Assembly (NCBI RefSeq): GCF_900104695.1
Contig: NZ_FNSW01000001.1
Location: 4,694,501 to 4,758,500, forward strand
Reading direction: 5' to 3'
Origin: Paenibacillus sp. GP183
GTDB lineage: Bacteria > Bacillota > Bacilli > Paenibacillales > NBRC-103111
Length of the DNA stretch: 64,000 nucleotides
Part shown: piece by piece, positions 55,344 to 63,389 of the stretch
Numbering within the stretch: position 1 is the stretch's first letter
Layout: each line of letters begins with the position of its first letter
Made by a program: the position numbers and the translations under genes
Notes under the pieces: model-generated
The model's database searches: none
Told to the model about the DNA's origin: nothing
The model's input: only the letters and a program-made list of their open reading frames with translations

Positions 55344-55444
55344 GCTGATATGAAAGTATAAGTTTTTCTAAACTTATATAGCTCCGCATCAACCTTGAAA
55401 AACCCGCTCGTCGTTTAGGACGGTGTAGCCGTTTATCCTTGGTT
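55344..55444 (+). repeat. Dispersed ~100-bp structured repeat, copy 3
   Basis: GATATGAAAGTATAAG to GTTTATCCTTGG. Perfect ATAAGTTT-TTCT-AAACTTAT hairpin and a CGTC/GACG hairpin. As with copy 2 it starts right after a terminator. It lies before dnaB. Confidence 0.9.
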
Positions 55445-55527
55445 CTCGGATGCATCTATTTGTGGTAGACTGATAGAGAGTTAGTTAAGTAATAGACTTT
55501 GATTTTGGCAGGATGGAGCTTAGAGAT

Positions 55528-57036
55528 ATGCGAATTACGAATATGCTGCATTTTACGGAAAATCATCGTTTCTGTGTGAATCGCGACTTTTCTTTAAGCG
55601 GCTTGGACTACAAAATGCTGACCATGATGTACCAGCCAATGGTTGGTGCATATGCCATAACCCTCTATCAAACACTGTCCCAACAGCTAAGCTCCGAGCG
55701 GACAGGATACTCCCCATTAGAGCAGCAGCGGAGGCTGTTTCTGATGCTGGAGCTGGAGCAGGGGGAACGCGGACGCAAATTTTTCATCGAGCAATCCTCG
55801 AAGCTTGAAGCGATCGGGCTGCTGCAGACATCGAGAAAGTATATAGCTGCAGAAGAGGATTATATGTATGAATATACACTGTTTGCACCGCTAAGCCCGA
55901 ATGAATTTTTTCGCAACCAGCATCTGACGCTGCTGCTTAGGGATAAGGTAGGCAAGTTCATGCTGCTTGCCCTGAGGGACGAGCTGTTATCGCCAGAGCC
56001 GGAAGAAAGCCGCGGCGAGAATTCGGAGAATCTATCGGTACCCTTCTATGATCTATTCCAACTGAACACGCAGGTGATCGATTATGAGCTGGAACAGGCT
56101 TTGTATGAAGCTTCAGCGGCTAAACACACGGATCCCCACCTTGATGTATCGACTAAAGGCTTTGAATATGCCGATATCATCATGCGTTTTCCGCGTGGAT
56201 CAAGCAACCGAATCTTTGTAGAGGCGTTAAAGCATAAGCCGGATCAAATGGTTTCCATCAATATTGCGGCCAAAAAATATAATTTATCCTTGCAGGAAAC
56301 ATGTCGGCTGCTGGACGAAGATGGTGTTTTCACCGAAGAGGGCATGCTGCTGACCGATAAGCTGCAATACAATGCCAATTTATTTTACAGGCAGAATAAA
56401 AAGCGGACCGAGGAGAGAGAACGCGTACTCGCTAGATCGGATGATCGTGCATCCGGTGGGCAGGAAGCCTCACAGGAGAACGAGCAGTCTGGGGAAAAAT
56501 CCGTGGAGATGCAATATTACCTGGAGGTCCCGACACAGTTGCGGAAGGAATGCACGGACCATCAATACAACTACATTTTGCGTAATGAGCCTTATACCTA
56601 TGTGCTGAAGAAGTTTTTCACCCAAGGCTCAATCCCGGACGGTGTGCTTAATATTTTTGAAAAAATTGATTTGAATTATAAATTGAATGAGGAAGTCATT
56701 AATGTCCTTATCCATTTTCTACATATTGACCGCCGTTCTTGGGCGAAGTCATCGATTGAAGCCGTGGCGTCCGATATGCTGGGCAAGCAGGTTGTAAGCT
56801 ATGAGCAGGCCGTTGATTATGTGCGTGAGAAGCTGCGTTTTAAAGAGAAGGCCCAATCCAAAGTGGAAGCGGCCAAATCAGGCGGAAGCTCGGCTACGCG
56901 CGGCAGGCAGGGCAATAAGCAGAAGCCGAATATTCCCATCATTCAGGATTCCGCTCAAGCCTTAAGACTCACAGACGAAGAATTGGAAATCATGCGAAAA
57001 AGAGCTCAAAAGCTTGATGAGAAATTCAATCGGTAA
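55528..57036 (+). CDS. dnaB: Replication initiation/membrane attachment protein DnaB
   Basis: 502 residues from ATG 55528, with GGAG seven bases upstream; ATG 55513 is the alternative. N-terminal DnaB_2 winged-helix region (FSLSGLDYKMLTMMYQPMVG), then a DnaD/DnaB-type domain near 350-450 with KFFTQGSIPDGVLNIFEKID and EVINVLIHFLHID. A charged linker lies between. It helps load the replicative helicase at the origin with DnaD and DnaI. Followed by dnaI, the standard pairing. Confidence 0.92.
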   Translation: MRITNMLHFTENHRFCVNRDFSLSGLDYKMLTMMYQPMVGAYAITLYQTLSQQLSSERTGYSPLEQQRRLFLMLELEQGERGRKFFIEQSSKLEAIGLLQTSRKYIAAEEDYMYEYTLFAPLSPNEFFRNQHLTLLLRDKVGKFMLLALRDELLSPEPEESRGENSENLSVPFYDLFQLNTQVIDYELEQALYEASAAKHTDPHLDVSTKGFEYADIIMRFPRGSSNRIFVEALKHKPDQMVSINIAAKKYNLSLQETCRLLDEDGVFTEEGMLLTDKLQYNANLFYRQNKKRTEERERVLARSDDRASGGQEASQENEQSGEKSVEMQYYLEVPTQLRKECTDHQYNYILRNEPYTYVLKKFFTQGSIPDGVLNIFEKIDLNYKLNEEVINVLIHFLHIDRRSWAKSSIEAVASDMLGKQVVSYEQAVDYVREKLRFKEKAQSKVEAAKSGGSSATRGRQGNKQKPNIPIIQDSAQALRLTDEELEIMRKRAQKLDEKFNR

Positions 57037-57077
57037 CACAGCAGCCCGCATGCATATGAAGTTAGGAGTAGTGTCCA

Positions 57078-58028
57078 TTGGAATCCCTGTCTAATCTGTT
57101 AAAATCAATGCCAAACTCCGAATGGAGAAAAATTGCGGAAGCCAAAGTTAATCTGGTTCTCAATGATCCTCTCATTCACAATTTTCGCCAAAAACATCCG
57201 GAAGTCGACGATTATACCTTAAAAATTAACATGAACAAACTGTATCAACACGTGACCGAGAATAAAAATTGCGCAAACTGCCCCGGGCTCGAGCTCTGCC
57301 CGAATGATATGCAGGGACATTACACCTTGCTTGATGCGGAAATATTAAATGGGCGGCCTTTTGTACATGAAGAGAAAGTAGCCTGCAAGCTGTTCACAGC
57401 TAAACAAATGCAGGATGCGATCAGCAATCGGATACATACCTTCCACGTTGATCCCCATGTATTCAGCCGAGCATATTCCTATGGCGATATTTTGGAAAAG
57501 GATTTGGACCGGGCAAAGGCTGTAGACCAAATCAATCATTATGTGGAAAAAACGATCGATAACGGACTGCAAAACACCGGTCTCTATCTGGTGGGTTCGT
57601 TTGGAACAGGGAAAACTTTCCTCATGTGCTATATGCTTTATCAGCTGGCGAAAGTCGGTATGACCGGCGCTATCGTCTATACACCTGACTTCGCGGAGGA
57701 CCTGAAGGGTATGTTCCAAGAGCCTTACAAGCTGAAGGAGACGATAGATCTGCTGAAGGATGTGGATTTGCTTGTGTTCGATGATATCGGAGCCGAGAAC
57801 CTGAATCCATGGCTGCGAGACCATGTGATGGGGGCAATCCTCAATCATCGGATGAACCGCAAGCCGACCTTTTTCACTTCGAACTATGACTTATCCGGGC
57901 TGGAGAAGCATTTCAGCTTCACCAACAAAGACGGAGACGAAGAATTCAAGGGCCAACGCATCATGGACCGAATTCGCCCATTTGTCGATTTGGTGCATGT
58001 GAAGGGTTCGAACAAGCGTGGAAGCTAA
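57078..58028 (+). CDS. dnaI: Primosomal helicase loader DnaI
   Basis: 316 residues from TTG 57078 behind TTAGGAGTAG. The N-terminal zinc-binding region includes CANCPGLELC and a later Cys in EEKVACKLF. The AAA+ domain has Walker A GSFGTGKT, Walker B LLVFDDIGAE and sensor 1 TFFTSNYDLSGLE. It loads the replicative helicase onto DNA. Co-transcribed with dnaB. Confidence 0.95.
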   Translation: MESLSNLLKSMPNSEWRKIAEAKVNLVLNDPLIHNFRQKHPEVDDYTLKINMNKLYQHVTENKNCANCPGLELCPNDMQGHYTLLDAEILNGRPFVHEEKVACKLFTAKQMQDAISNRIHTFHVDPHVFSRAYSYGDILEKDLDRAKAVDQINHYVEKTIDNGLQNTGLYLVGSFGTGKTFLMCYMLYQLAKVGMTGAIVYTPDFAEDLKGMFQEPYKLKETIDLLKDVDLLVFDDIGAENLNPWLRDHVMGAILNHRMNRKPTFFTSNYDLSGLEKHFSFTNKDGDEEFKGQRIMDRIRPFVDLVHVKGSNKRGS

Positions 58029-58056
58029 GACTGTTTACTTGGTTTTTTCCATAAAA

Positions 58057-58102
58057 AAGAAGCTGCTCTTATGGTCAATTGGACCATTTGGCGCAGCTTC
58101 TT
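58057..58102. terminator. Bidirectional terminator after dnaI
   Basis: AAGAAGCTGC/GCAGCTTCTT stem with an inner GGTC/GGACC stem, between dnaI and the convergent YqzM-like gene. Confidence 0.8.
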
Positions 58103-58121
58103 CACATAGGCACTTCGTTCA

Positions 58122-58268
58122 TTAACCTCTCATCATTGTAATTATAGTGGCCACAATGCCCATGAGCAGCAAGAAACCGAAAAAAGCGCCGAATCCAATG
58201 GCTGTATCCATGAAATCATTGCGCGGCTCCTCATTCACATGAAGCTCCGGGTGTTTAGGATCACTCAT
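58122..58268 (-). CDS. YqzM-like small membrane protein
   Basis: 48 residues from ATG 58268 behind AAGGGGG. A polar start (MSDPKHPELHVNEEPRNDFM) is followed by one membrane helix (GFGAFFGFLLLMGIVATIIT). The RNDxxDTAxGF pattern resembles the YqzM family. Function unknown. Confidence 0.6.
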   Translation of the reverse strand: MSDPKHPELHVNEEPRNDFMDTAIGFGAFFGFLLLMGIVATIITMMRG

Positions 58269-58359
58269 GCTTGTACCCCCTTCATAACGTTCAAAATTGG
58301 TTGTATGCATAGTATACCCAACTTCAACAAACCTTGTAAAGGCAGAGGAAGTGACAATT

Positions 58360-58485
58360 ATGCAAACACTGCATTATGTTGGCATGCTGGGCTGTGGAAA
58401 CTGCTCCAGTGTCCTAGGGTTGTGTCTTGGGCATCCGGTTCAAAGATGCCCGAGCAATAGCCAAAGCGGTAACACCTTTGGCTAG
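58360..58485 (+). CDS. Small Cys-rich peptide
   Basis: 41 residues, MQTLHYVGMLGCGNCSSVLG, continuing to a fourth cysteine in QRCPSN. GAGGAAGTG sits seven bases before the ATG, a strong ribosome site. The four cysteines are at residues 12, 15, 22 and 30. No family recognised; it could be a metal- or disulfide-bearing peptide. Coding status rests on the ribosome site. Confidence 0.45.
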   Translation: MQTLHYVGMLGCGNCSSVLGLCLGHPVQRCPSNSQSGNTFG

Positions 58486-58511
58486 ACACCGCGAAGCGGT
58501 TATCTTTTGAC

Positions 58512-58637
58512 CTGCTCTTGCTCTTCCCCTTGCTCTTGCTCTTGCTCTTGCTCTTGCTCTTGCTCTTGCTCGTGCTCTTGCTCGTGCTCTTGCTCGTGAA
58601 CTTGCTCGTGAACTTGCCCTTGCTCTTGCCCTGCTCT
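58512..58637. repeat. Hexanucleotide tandem repeat (TTGCTC)n
   Basis: About 20 units of CTTGCT/TTGCTC and single-base variants (CTCGTG, CTTGAA). The tract abuts the composite repeat copy B. Long low-complexity frames over it on both strands are artefacts of the repeat. Confidence 0.9.
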
Positions 58638-58643
58638 AGCTGT

Positions 58644-58837
58644 AAGCGTGTCCGATTGAACGTGCTTTGCCTAGGCAAAGTACGTTCAATCGGACGTCAA
58701 GCGCTCCCAACACCCTGGCTCCATACCCCAACCTACCGTTGCTCATTGACCGAGCCCTATAGTCGTCCAGGGGACGTTACCCCTGGGGTCCCCCTTTTAG
58801 GGGGATTTAGGGGGTTGGCCCTAGGGGTGTGGGGAGG
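58644..58837 (-). repeat. Composite intergenic repeat, copy B (inverted)
   Basis: Minus-strand order is the same as copy A: GC-rich segment with GGGGTAACGTCCCCTGGACG and GGTCAATGAG, then GGAGCGCTT, a 21-bp hairpin (58650-58670 with 58675-58695, four-base loop, one G-T pair) and ACACGCTT. With the hexamer repeat it accounts for most of the 456-base gap before the merR gene. Confidence 0.78.
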
Positions 58838-58875
58838 TGAAAAATGTTTTAAGAAAAAAGATTTACATTTTGCCC

Positions 58876-58907
58876 TTGACCCTGACATTAGTGTCATGGT
58901 TTATAAT
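58876..58907 (+). promoter_or_regulatory. MerR-type promoter and operator
   Basis: -35 TTGACC (58876-58881) and -10 TATAAT (58902-58907) are separated by 20 bases, too long for normal sigma-A use. The spacer holds the dyad TGACATTAGTGTCA. This is the hallmark of promoters activated by MerR-family twisting. Confidence 0.85.
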
Positions 58908-58941
58908 AAACTTATATCAACCAAAGGGAGGCGGCCCATAG

Positions 58942-59325
58942 ATGCGAATCGGAGAACTTGCTCAGGAAACAGGTGTCAGCATACGCTCATTACGCTACTA
59001 TGAAGCCAAGCACCTGATTGTATCGGATAGGGAAGAAAACGGATATCGCATTTACAATAAAACCGCAGTGGAGCGAGTGAAGACGATTCAGTTTTATTTG
59101 AGCCTTGGTTTTAATACGGATGAGATTGAGAACTTTTTGAACTGTGTGATGGTCAGCAGGGAAGCCTTCTGTGAACAAATTTTACCCATGTACGAACAGA
59201 AGCTCCAAGTCATTGATAAGCAGCTCCATCAACTGAATCAGGTTCGCTCCAATCTGCTCGAACGGATTGAGTTTATCAAGGAAGATCAGAAGCAGCAGGT
59301 ACCTCTACACACATCCGAACGCTGA
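58942..59325 (+). CDS. MerR family transcriptional regulator
   Basis: 127 residues. MRIGELAQETGVSIRSLRYY is the winged-helix DNA-binding start, then ENGYRIYNKTAVERVKTIQF and a dimerisation coiled coil (about 80-120). A single Cys pair (CVMVSREAFC) might sense something, but no classical metal-binding motif is present. It follows its own MerR-type operator, so it is probably autoregulated. No obvious partner gene. GGGAGGC precedes the ATG. Confidence 0.9.
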   Translation: MRIGELAQETGVSIRSLRYYEAKHLIVSDREENGYRIYNKTAVERVKTIQFYLSLGFNTDEIENFLNCVMVSREAFCEQILPMYEQKLQVIDKQLHQLNQVRSNLLERIEFIKEDQKQQVPLHTSER

Positions 59326-59500
59326 AAAGCAGAGGGTGAAAACCTCTTTTTCCATGGTAATTGCGAACTACCCACGATTCCCGCAGGCTGTCCGTTTGGT
59401 TGAAATGCACTTGCTTTGTGGTATACTTTAGTATGGTGACAAATCAGTAGTGATCTACTGGATGATCATAAATTCATTCAAATATAAGGAGGAAACAATC

Positions 59501-59815
59501 ATGTCGATTGTAAATGTATCCGACCAAAGTTTCAAAAGCGAAGTAGAAGGCGAAGGCGTAGTGCTTGTGGATTTCTGGGCACCATGGTGCGGACCTTGTA
59601 AAATGATTGCGCCCGTTCTTGAGGAACTGGACAAAGAGATAGATGCTTTGAAAATTGCCAAATTGAACGTGGATGACAATCCGGAATCCGCTTCGCGTTT
59701 CGGGGTCATGAGCATTCCTACATTAATCGTGTTCAAAGATGGACAGCCTGTAGATAAAGTGGTGGGCTTCCAATCCAAGGATGCACTGAAAAATGTAGTA
59801 TCCCGTCATCAATAA
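59501..59815 (+). CDS. trxA: Thioredoxin
   Basis: 104 residues from ATG 59501 behind [27 protein letters not shown] carries the WCGPC active site, and [20 protein letters not shown] the cis-Pro loop. General cytoplasmic protein disulfide reductase. Lies before uvrC, as in B. subtilis. Confidence 0.97.
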   Translation: MSIVNVSDQSFKSEVEGEGVVLVDFWAPWCGPCKMIAPVLEELDKEIDALKIAKLNVDDNPESASRFGVMSIPTLIVFKDGQPVDKVVGFQSKDALKNVVSRHQ

Positions 59816-59823
59816 TCGGAGCC

Positions 59824-59842
59824 TTCGAATCTAAGATTCGAA
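59824..59842. other. Perfect 19-base palindrome between trxA and uvrC
   Basis: TTCGAATCTAAGATTCGAA, nine-base arms around one base, nine bases after the trxA stop. No T run follows directly. It could be an operator or a processing hairpin. Confidence 0.55.
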
Positions 59843-59853
59843 AATCCGTGAGA

Positions 59854-59892
59854 AAAAGCTCTTTTTCTGCTATGCTGAAAAAGGGCTTTTTT
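59854..59892 (+). terminator. Terminator after trxA
   Basis: AAAAGCTCTTTTTC pairs with GAAAAAGGGCTTTT, ending in six T. uvrC starts 28 bases later. Confidence 0.65.
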
Positions 59893-59919
59893 CGTTTTTT
59901 TGAAAGGAGAAGAACGGGT

Positions 59920-61788
59920 ATGCTTGAACAAGAAACTATACGCCATAAGCTTTCGCTGCTGCCGGATAAGCCGGGCTGCTATCTCATGAAAAATGCAGAA
60001 GGCACGATTATCTACGTGGGAAAAGCCAAGGTGTTAAAAAATCGCGTACGCTCCTATTTCAGGGGCAGCCATGACGCAAAAACGCAGCTGCTGGTCAGCG
60101 AAATCCGCGATTTCGAATATATTGTGACCTCCAGCAATATGGAGGCACTGATTTTAGAGTGCAATCTGATCAAGAAGCATCATCCGCGTTATAACGTTTT
60201 GCTGAAGGATGACAAAACGTTCCCTTATATCAAGATCACGCACGAGGAGCACCCGCGGCTGGAAGTTACGCGGCGGGTATTCAAGGATAAGGGCAAATAT
60301 TTCGGCCCTTATCCCAATGCTTTTGCGGCCCAGCAGACCAAGAAGCTGCTGGACCGCTTGTATCCGCTGCGCAAGTGCAAGACATTGCCCGATAAAGTAT
60401 GCCTATACTTTCATATTGGGCAGTGTCTGGGACCTTGCGTGCAGGAAGTATCCGCGGCAGAGAATGAGCGGATGGTGCTTGAGATCACCCGTTTCCTGAA
60501 CGGGGGACATCATGAGATCAGGAGCGAGCTGCAGACCAAGATGATGGCCGCTGCCGAGAATCTTAATTTTGAGCGCGCCAAGGAGCTGCGTGATCACATC
60601 GTCAATATCGACGCAGTGATGGAGAAGCAGAAGATCACGACCATTGATGCCGTAGACCGCGATGTGTTCGGCTATGTCGTTGAAAAAGGCTGGATGAGCG
60701 TGCACATCCAGTATATGCGCCAAGGTAAGCTGATTGAGCGGCATGTATCGCTGTTTCCGTATTACGGAGAAGAGTATGAAGATTTTATTTCTTATGTCAC
60801 ACAGGTGTACAGCGACAATCCTGCACTGCCCAAAGAAATATTTTTGCCGGGACCGCCGGAGCTGGAGCCCGGAGCTGTACCTGACGGAGTAACCCAAACT
60901 ACGGAAGTTGGGGAAAAGGATGTTAAGGAAGCGCTGGAAGCATGGCTGAAGCTGAAGGTGCTGTTTCCTCAGCGTGGGCTTAAAAAGCAGATGGTCGAAA
61001 TGGCAAGGGACAATGCCCGTGAAGCATTAGAGGAGAAGTTCAGAATGGTTGAGCGGGACGAGAAACGTTCGGTTAAAGCGGTTGAGAATCTTGGAGAATG
61101 GCTGGGAACAACGGCTATAAATCGCATTGAAGCCTTCGATAATTCCAATATCCAAGGATCGAACCCTGTCTCCGCGATGGTTGTATTCGTTCATGGGAAG
61201 CCGGATCGCAAGGAGTATCGCAAATATAAGGTGAAAACCGTACAAGGTCCAGACGATTACGAGACGATGCGCGAGGTCATCCGTCGACGCTATGAGCGAG
61301 TGCTGAAGGAGAATCTGCCGATGCCCGATCTGATAGTTGTCGACGGCGGCAAAGGCCAAATCTCTGCAGCCGTTGACGTGCTGGAGAACGAGCTGGGGAT
61401 CTTTGTTCCGGTTTGCGGACTTGTGAAGGACGCCAAGCATAAGACCGCGCAGCTAATGATTGGCGATCCAGCAGAGGTCGTTCCGCTTCCGCGCGACAGC
61501 CAGGAATTTTATTTGCTGCAGCGCATCCAGGATGAGGTCCATCGATTCGCCATTACATTTCATCGGGAGACGAGAGCAAAGTCTATGGTGGTATCGAAGC
61601 TCGATGCCATACCGGGGATTGGCGAGAAGAGAAGGAAGCTGCTGCTCAAGCACTTTGGATCCGTGAAACGGATTAAAGAAGCCAGGATCGAGGATTTTCG
61701 CTCATTGGGTATCGGCGAAAAACTGGCGGGGGAAATTCTGCTTGCCCTTCAAGATGCCGTTGAAGTTCCAAACCCTCAAGATATGTAA
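59920..61788 (+). CDS. uvrC: Excinuclease ABC subunit C
   Basis: 622 residues from ATG 59920 behind GAAAGGAG. The GIY-YIG nuclease domain is at the N-terminus ([20 protein letters not shown]), the UVR domain near 200-235, the RNase H-like domain in the middle ([31 protein letters not shown]) and tandem HhH at the end ([20 protein letters not shown]). It makes both incisions in nucleotide excision repair. An insertion sequence lies immediately after its stop. Confidence 0.97.
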   Translation: MLEQETIRHKLSLLPDKPGCYLMKNAEGTIIYVGKAKVLKNRVRSYFRGSHDAKTQLLVSEIRDFEYIVTSSNMEALILECNLIKKHHPRYNVLLKDDKTFPYIKITHEEHPRLEVTRRVFKDKGKYFGPYPNAFAAQQTKKLLDRLYPLRKCKTLPDKVCLYFHIGQCLGPCVQEVSAAENERMVLEITRFLNGGHHEIRSELQTKMMAAAENLNFERAKELRDHIVNIDAVMEKQKITTIDAVDRDVFGYVVEKGWMSVHIQYMRQGKLIERHVSLFPYYGEEYEDFISYVTQVYSDNPALPKEIFLPGPPELEPGAVPDGVTQTTEVGEKDVKEALEAWLKLKVLFPQRGLKKQMVEMARDNAREALEEKFRMVERDEKRSVKAVENLGEWLGTTAINRIEAFDNSNIQGSNPVSAMVVFVHGKPDRKEYRKYKVKTVQGPDDYETMREVIRRRYERVLKENLPMPDLIVVDGGKGQISAAVDVLENELGIFVPVCGLVKDAKHKTAQLMIGDPAEVVPLPRDSQEFYLLQRIQDEVHRFAITFHRETRAKSMVVSKLDAIPGIGEKRRKLLLKHFGSVKRIKEARIEDFRSLGIGEKLAGEILLALQDAVEVPNPQDM

Positions 61789-61790
61789 AT

Positions 61791-63234
61791 GAGCATTTTG
61801 CATAATTCGATTTTTGACTTAAAAAGGGAAAAAACTAATAACCTCAGGGCTATTGCGTAGCTGGATTCTAAAAATAGGCAGACCTGCAGAATTTCGTGTT
61901 TGCTAATTTTTCAAACTGCTGCTACTTGGATCTTTCTAGAAGCAACGGAAAGGGCAGATACAAGCAGTACAATGGCATTCAGATACTGGTGAGTCGTTAC
62001 TTTCTGAATACCCCAGACATGCATGTCGTCTGCCGTAAGATAAGTTTTCATTCTGGAGTTGCATCGTTCTACGCTGGTGCGTTCGTTGTAAAGCTCTTTC
62101 CAGCGCTTTGTGTCCCGATGCGGGCTGCAATAACGCCGGAGATCGTCCTTTACATCTACTTTAACGACCATGCCATAGTTGGAAGATGAACAGGCGGCCA
62201 TGCCTAACGGACACTCGACTTTGCCTACAGCGTGAGGACAACGGAACTTCAAGTAATCGCCGTCAGCGCCCCAGTATGTCATGGAGAACCCCATCGAGCA
62301 ACATGGCGTTCCGTTTGTTGTCATTGCAGCAGGCGGTTCTTTTTCTCCTCGGGGGTTGAGGGGGATAATGGCTTGCGCCCTCACGTTTCGAGCGGCTTCG
62401 TAAACCTTCATTTGGTCGTAGCCCGCATCAAGCATGAAGAATTGTGTGTTCGTTTTAACAGCTACTTTCTCAATCAGACCGGGCGCCATCTCCCCGTCAT
62501 TGACATGCGCCGGCGTGACTTCCAGTGCTAGCGGAAGCTCACTTTTCGTGTCTACAGCTAGATGGAGCTTATAGCCGAACCAAGTCATTTTGTTGCCGAA
62601 TGAATCAAACTTCGCACCCCAGTTCGCATCGCCGGTCTGCTCACTTTTGCGCTTGGGCTGCTTCTTCTCATAAGAATGGATGGCGGCGCTGTCGATCGCG
62701 ACATGGCTGCCGTCGATGATGCCCTCATGCTGGCAGCGTTTGACCAAATCCTCGAAAAGCTGCTTTGCCAAGTTTTTCTTGGTCAACACGGCGAAGACTC
62801 GGCTTAGCGTAGAGACAGACGGCGCTTCGCGATCTAGCGGAAGTCCACACTGATAGCGAAATCGAAGATCCGTTTCCAGCCGATGATGCAAACCAGTAAA
62901 CGTATGGATGTGCTCGAGCGGTGCAGCTAGAAGCGCACGTAGCAAACCTTCTCTACAGTGGCCGTCAGCGCCTCGGGGTGAACGACTTCTCAACTCTTTG
63001 GCGTAAGGACGAAGATCGAGAACGCTAAAAAAGATTGGTAATCGATCTTTTGATTGCATTTTCAGCAGATCCTCAAAGGAAAATAGACTTTCTTGGAGAA
63101 TATACAAGGTGACTTCCTCCGTTCTTGGGTTTTTGGTTTGGTCACCGAAAAACTTCGCCAAGTTGGGGTGAAGTCCCTTTTTTTATGCCTCAAAATCCTT
63201 GCGTATCAAGGGCTCATGTTAATGCAAAATGCTC
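61791..63234 (-). mobile_element. Insertion sequence, 1444 bp, IS4/IS1182-like
   Basis: Terminal inverted repeats GAGCATTTTGCAT (61791-61803) and ATGCAAAATGCTC (63222-63234) are perfect over 13 bases. A direct repeat AAAT flanks both ends (61787-61790 and 63235-63238), a 4-bp target duplication. One transposase gene fills it. The left duplication overlaps the uvrC stop codon. Confidence 0.92.
61911..63107 (-). CDS. DDE transposase (IS4/IS1182-like, DUF772-containing)
   Basis: 398 residues from TTG 63107, with GGAGG eight bases upstream; the frame is open to a TTG at 63161. The N-terminal DUF772 region (REGLLRALLAAPLEHIHTFT, LSRVFAVLTKKNL) is followed by the catalytic core: Asp in HVAIDSAAIHSYEK, Asp in FMLDAGYDQMKVYEAAR and Glu in NERTSVERCNSRMKTYL. 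No internal stops, so likely active. It cuts and joins the element ends. Confidence 0.9.
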   Translation of the reverse strand: MYILQESLFSFEDLLKMQSKDRLPIFFSVLDLRPYAKELRSRSPRGADGHCREGLLRALLAAPLEHIHTFTGLHHRLETDLRFRYQCGLPLDREAPSVSTLSRVFAVLTKKNLAKQLFEDLVKRCQHEGIIDGSHVAIDSAAIHSYEKKQPKRKSEQTGDANWGAKFDSFGNKMTWFGYKLHLAVDTKSELPLALEVTPAHVNDGEMAPGLIEKVAVKTNTQFFMLDAGYDQMKVYEAARNVRAQAIIPLNPRGEKEPPAAMTTNGTPCCSMGFSMTYWGADGDYLKFRCPHAVGKVECPLGMAACSSSNYGMVVKVDVKDDLRRYCSPHRDTKRWKELYNERTSVERCNSRMKTYLTADDMHVWGIQKVTTHQYLNAIVLLVSALSVASRKIQVAAV

Positions 63235-63269
63235 AAATAAATGCTGGGGAAATCCAGAGACCAGCAATG

Positions 63270-63302
63270 AATACCGGAGGAGCTCAGGCCTGCCGGTATT
63301 TT
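63270..63302 (+). terminator. Displaced uvrC terminator
   Basis: AATACCGG pairs with CCGGTATT, then TTTGCG. It lies in the sequence that would directly follow uvrC if the insertion sequence were removed. Confidence 0.65.
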
Positions 63303-63389
63303 GCGTTTAACCTTGGTTCGTTTTGCCGTAGAAGGCAGTCAGCGATTATAATGAAGGCACACGCAGTAAGGGCAAGGAGGGATGGAGCC

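Noticed and set aside
58358-59003. Low-complexity frames on both strands (Lys/Ser repeats and Leu repeats)
   Set aside because: They are translations of the hexanucleotide tract and cross the composite repeat and the merR promoter.
59824-59842. LexA (SOS) box for uvrC
   Set aside because: The palindrome does not match the Gram-positive SOS box pattern CGAAC-N4-GTTCG.
63303-63330. Fourth copy of the ~100-bp dispersed repeat
   Set aside because: Only a short AACCTTGGTT-like match to the end of the repeat; the core and hairpins are absent.
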